Notes under the pieces: generated by a model | The model's database searches: none | What the model was told of the DNA's origin: nothing | The model's input: the letters and a program-made list of their open reading frames with translations, nothing else | Made by a program: the position numbers and the translations under genes | Shown: piece by piece, positions 5,251 to 6,545 of the stretch | How positions within the stretch are numbered: the first letter of the stretch is position 1 | How the letters are laid out: each line of letters begins with the position of its first letter | Assembly: GCA_003575245.1 (NCBI GenBank) | Contig: NMQN01000544.1 | Location: 1 to 6,545 of the forward strand | DNA: 6,545 nt | From: Candidatus Atribacteria bacterium 1244-E10-H5-B2 | GTDB taxonomy: Bacteria > Atribacterota > JS1 > SB-45 > 34-128 | Reading direction: 5' to 3'

Positions 5251-5805
5251 ATGAAGAAAAAAGAATTTAAAGAAAAAATGAATTTAGAAGCTCAAACAAT
5301 GGTAAATTTATATCCAGAGTTAAACCAAAGTGGCTATCTCAATAACAAAGGGAATGTATTACCTAAAGGGGATTGGGAGCCATATTACCCTACCTCACAG
5401 GGCTTTGTAAAGCAAGACCTTATTTCCGTGCTTACAAGAAGCGATTTTAGAATATATTATTACTTACAGAGCGTATGCGACAAGTGGAGAAATACACAAG
5501 TAAAAACCGAAGTAATTATTGAGGATTTAAAACTATCAGAGGACACTATTAAAAATTCTTTAAGAAAGTTAGAATTTTATCACTTCATTAGTAGGAGAAC
5601 TTTCTTTGTAGGCACGAACTATAAAAGACGAATAATTGTGCTTTTAAGGTGGGATACTGCTTATAAATTATTATTAAAGGAAGGCAAGATACAGGCAAAT
5701 AATGAGAATGATGTATATTTAATCACTCCATATTTACCAAGTATCAAGAGAGCGGAAAAAGACAAAAAAAGAAAAAAAGTTGGTGAATACCACCCTATAC
5801 TGTAG
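5251..5805 (+). CDS. Winged-helix DNA-binding protein, candidate replication initiator or regulator
   Basis: This 184-residue protein most likely starts at ATG 5251, nine bases after AAAGGA (5236-5241). The frame is open to an ATG at 5137, but that extension overlaps the 65-residue gene and the RNA stem and lacks a good SD. Residues about 56-132 look like a winged helix of the HTH_36/plasmid-Rep kind: LISVLTRSDFRIYYYLQS, then VIIEDLKLSEDTIKNSLRKL with recognition helix about 97-109, and a basic wing TNYKRRIIVLLRW. The tail is highly basic (RAEKDKKRKKVGEYHPIL), and its last codons form the first of three iteron-like DNA repeats. A repeat-binding replication initiator is an attractive reading, and a transcription regulator is the alternative. 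GC content is visibly lower than in the head genes. Confidence 0.6.
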   Translation: MKKKEFKEKMNLEAQTMVNLYPELNQSGYLNNKGNVLPKGDWEPYYPTSQGFVKQDLISVLTRSDFRIYYYLQSVCDKWRNTQVKTEVIIEDLKLSEDTIKNSLRKLEFYHFISRRTFFVGTNYKRRIIVLLRWDTAYKLLLKEGKIQANNENDVYLITPYLPSIKRAEKDKKRKKVGEYHPIL

Positions 5806-5892
5806 GCACCCGGAAAAAGTAAAAATGAGAAAAAAAGTTGGTGAATACCACCCATTGAGGGGGGGGTGAATACCACCCATTACTGTAGGCAC
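5771..5892 (+). repeat. Iteron-like direct repeat array
   Basis: The motif GGTGAATACCACCC occurs three times on the same strand at 5782, 5840 and 5865. Copies 1 and 2 share 25 identical bases (5771-5795, 5829-5853), including a leading GA7GTT. Copies 2 and 3 share 17 (5840-5856, 5865-5881). A second 12-base repeat, TACTGTAGGCAC, follows copies 1 and 3 (5798-5809, 5881-5892), so those two form 28-base units with two differences. Each core has GGTG and CACC arms around AATAC. The copies fall in three different reading frames and only copy 1 is coding, so selection is more likely on DNA. An origin iteron set or operator of the adjacent winged-helix protein is the natural reading. Confidence 0.7.
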
Positions 5893-6021
5893 AATAGGTA
5901 AGTAGTTATAGGTATGTATTTCTTAGGATTTTCCTGGTGTTTAATTAAGGGTATTTAAAGCGAACCCCACTATCAAAAAAAGAAGGATCAAAAGGATAGA
6001 AAAATAAAAAGAGGGTTTGGG
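5893..6021. other. Non-coding A/T-rich stretch after the repeats
   Basis: No credible gene is seen here. It holds the palindrome TTAATTAA (5941-5948) and a purine-rich, A-heavy run (about 5973-6015). An easily melted A/T region next to iteron-like repeats is what a replication origin would contain, but no DnaA-box match was found by eye. Confidence 0.3.
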
Positions 6022-6072
6022 GTGAACATAGGTTTTTTGTTTAGTTTAGGTAATATTAAAAAAAGGAGGTGA
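6022..6072 (+). CDS. Possible 16-residue leader peptide
   Basis: The GTG at 6022 follows GAGGG (6011-6015) by six bases and opens 16 codons (MNIGFLFSLGNIKKRR). The stop TGA (6070-6072) lies inside the perfect SD GGAGGTGA (6065-6072) of the next gene. This arrangement suits translational coupling. GGTGAACAT occurs both at its start and at the next gene's SD (6021-6029, 6069-6077), so the apparent start could instead be a chance copy. Small size keeps confidence low. Confidence 0.25.
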   Translation: MNIGFLFSLGNIKKRR

Positions 6073-6081
6073 ACATTAAAA

Positions 6082-6369
6082 ATGCAACAAGATGAAGAAG
6101 GCATATTTGAAGAAGAATTTAAAGATTTAGAGAACTTGACCGTTGAGGAGTTAAAGGAACGAAGTAATAAAATAGTAATAGATTTGCAGGAATACCAAAG
6201 AATATCAGAGTTAAGAAGAGAAGCAATAGTAATGGTTTTAAGAGCGAAGAGAACGGTAGAGATTTATAAAAGAGATGGGCTTAAAGGCGTATATAAATAT
6301 TTTGATTTTTATAGGCGTTATCCCTGCAGCAAAGAAAGAAGTTATTGGGAAGGTGATGTACCCTTCTAA
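6082..6369 (+). CDS. 95-residue coiled-coil protein of unknown function
   Basis: The ATG at 6082 lies nine bases after GGAGGTGA, the best SD in the window, so this is a real and probably well-translated gene. Residues 1-20 are acidic (QQDEEGIFEEEFKDLENL). Residues about 20-65 form a long charged helix, LTVEELKERSNKIVIDLQEY followed by RISELRREAIVMVLRAKRTV, with heptad-like leucines and valines suggesting dimerisation. The rest is aromatic and basic (YKYFDFYRRYPCSKERSYW). There is no signal peptide or membrane segment. It is followed 21 bases later by another gene, so the two probably share an operon. I recognise no family. Confidence 0.75.
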   Translation: MQQDEEGIFEEEFKDLENLTVEELKERSNKIVIDLQEYQRISELRREAIVMVLRAKRTVEIYKRDGLKGVYKYFDFYRRYPCSKERSYWEGDVPF

Positions 6370-6390
6370 AAAAAAAGAGGATTTTTTGGA

Positions 6391-6545
6391 ATGGCCAAAG
6401 AAAGATTAAGCAAACTACAAAAGTGGATCCTGAATAAATGCTATGAGCGGGGAGAAAAATATGCTTATGTTGTACGACGTGGGCAGCTGGTGAGGGAATA
6501 CTGTCAAGAGTTCAAAATCGGTCGTTATGCAGAAAGTGATGACCA
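6391..6545 (+). CDS. Start of a small protein, possibly a winged-helix DNA-binding protein (3' truncated)
   Basis: The ATG at 6391 lies nine bases after AAGAGGA (6375-6381), and the frame stays open to the window edge (51 codons seen). It starts MAKERLSKLQKWILNKCYE, followed by VVRRGQLVREYCQEF. The opening LSKLQKWIL pattern followed by a second helix resembles small winged-helix regulators I have seen in thermophile genomes, but the recognition helix would lie beyond the edge. This is a tentative assignment from a partial sequence. It directly follows the 95-residue gene in the same direction. Confidence 0.55.
   Translation, partial: MAKERLSKLQKWILNKCYERGEKYAYVVRRGQLVREYCQEFKIGRYAESDD

Noticed and set aside
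5825..5869. 14-codon frame MRKKVGEYHPLRGG repeating the winged-helix tail
   Set aside because: It arises from repeat copy 2 and lacks an SD, so it is best explained as DNA repeat sequence.
5661..5876. Minus-strand frame with a repeated PT/SP-F-L pattern
   Set aside because: The apparent protein repeat is only the antisense of the DNA repeats and A-tracts.
5771..5892. CRISPR array
   Set aside because: There are only three short, unevenly spaced copies (58 and 25 bases apart) with no uniform spacers and no cas genes.

Overview
This window is a virus-like or virus-derived mobile element from an AT-rich bacterium. Every gene I can support lies on the + strand. Coding is tight, and almost every start has a purine-rich Shine-Dalgarno (SD) sequence. 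AGA/AGG (Arg) and ATA (Ile) codons are heavily used. Together these fit a low-GC, SD-dependent, possibly thermophilic bacterial host such as a Firmicutes-like or candidate-phylum lineage. I cannot name the host with confidence.

Layout. Positions 1-181 hold the 3' end of an unrecognised gene, closed by an intrinsic terminator (202-224). A non-coding leader with a strong hairpin (249-296) and an inverted repeat (338-353) precedes two tiny genes (376-450 and 454-603). They lead into a terminase large subunit (611-2221). A MerR/excisionase-type DNA-binding protein follows (2301-2657). Next is a structured stretch of 369 bases with two possible mini-genes (2693-2851, 2877-3005), then an HK97-fold major capsid protein (3027-4223) and a probable virion surface or head protein (4274-5008). 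A small gene with a non-ATG start (4995-5192) overlaps that gene's end. It runs into an elaborate RNA structure (5176-5243) covering the ribosome-binding site of a winged-helix protein (5251-5805). The end of that gene carries the first of three iteron-like repeats (5771-5892). Last come a possible 16-codon leader peptide, a 95-residue coiled-coil protein (6082-6369) and the start of another small, possibly DNA-binding protein (6391 to the edge).

How it may work. The capsid protein forms the shell, the 244-residue protein may decorate it, and the terminase cuts and pumps DNA. The portal and prohead protease genes that normally sit between terminase and capsid in HK97-type phages are absent here. 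A small regulator and structured DNA occupy that place. Next to the head genes lies a winged-helix protein with direct repeats at its 3' end, which resembles a replication or partition control module. One reading is a small capsid-encoding satellite or plasmid-like element that borrows missing virion parts; another is a phage whose portal gene is outside this window.

The strongest signals beyond the genes are the 19-bp RNA stem overlapping a second SD-masking stem at 5176-5243, the iteron array, and the SD-masking hairpin at 2861-2900. Two places where a -1 frame opens beside a homopolymer run are also notable. No tRNA, rRNA, CRISPR array, integrase or insertion sequence was seen.
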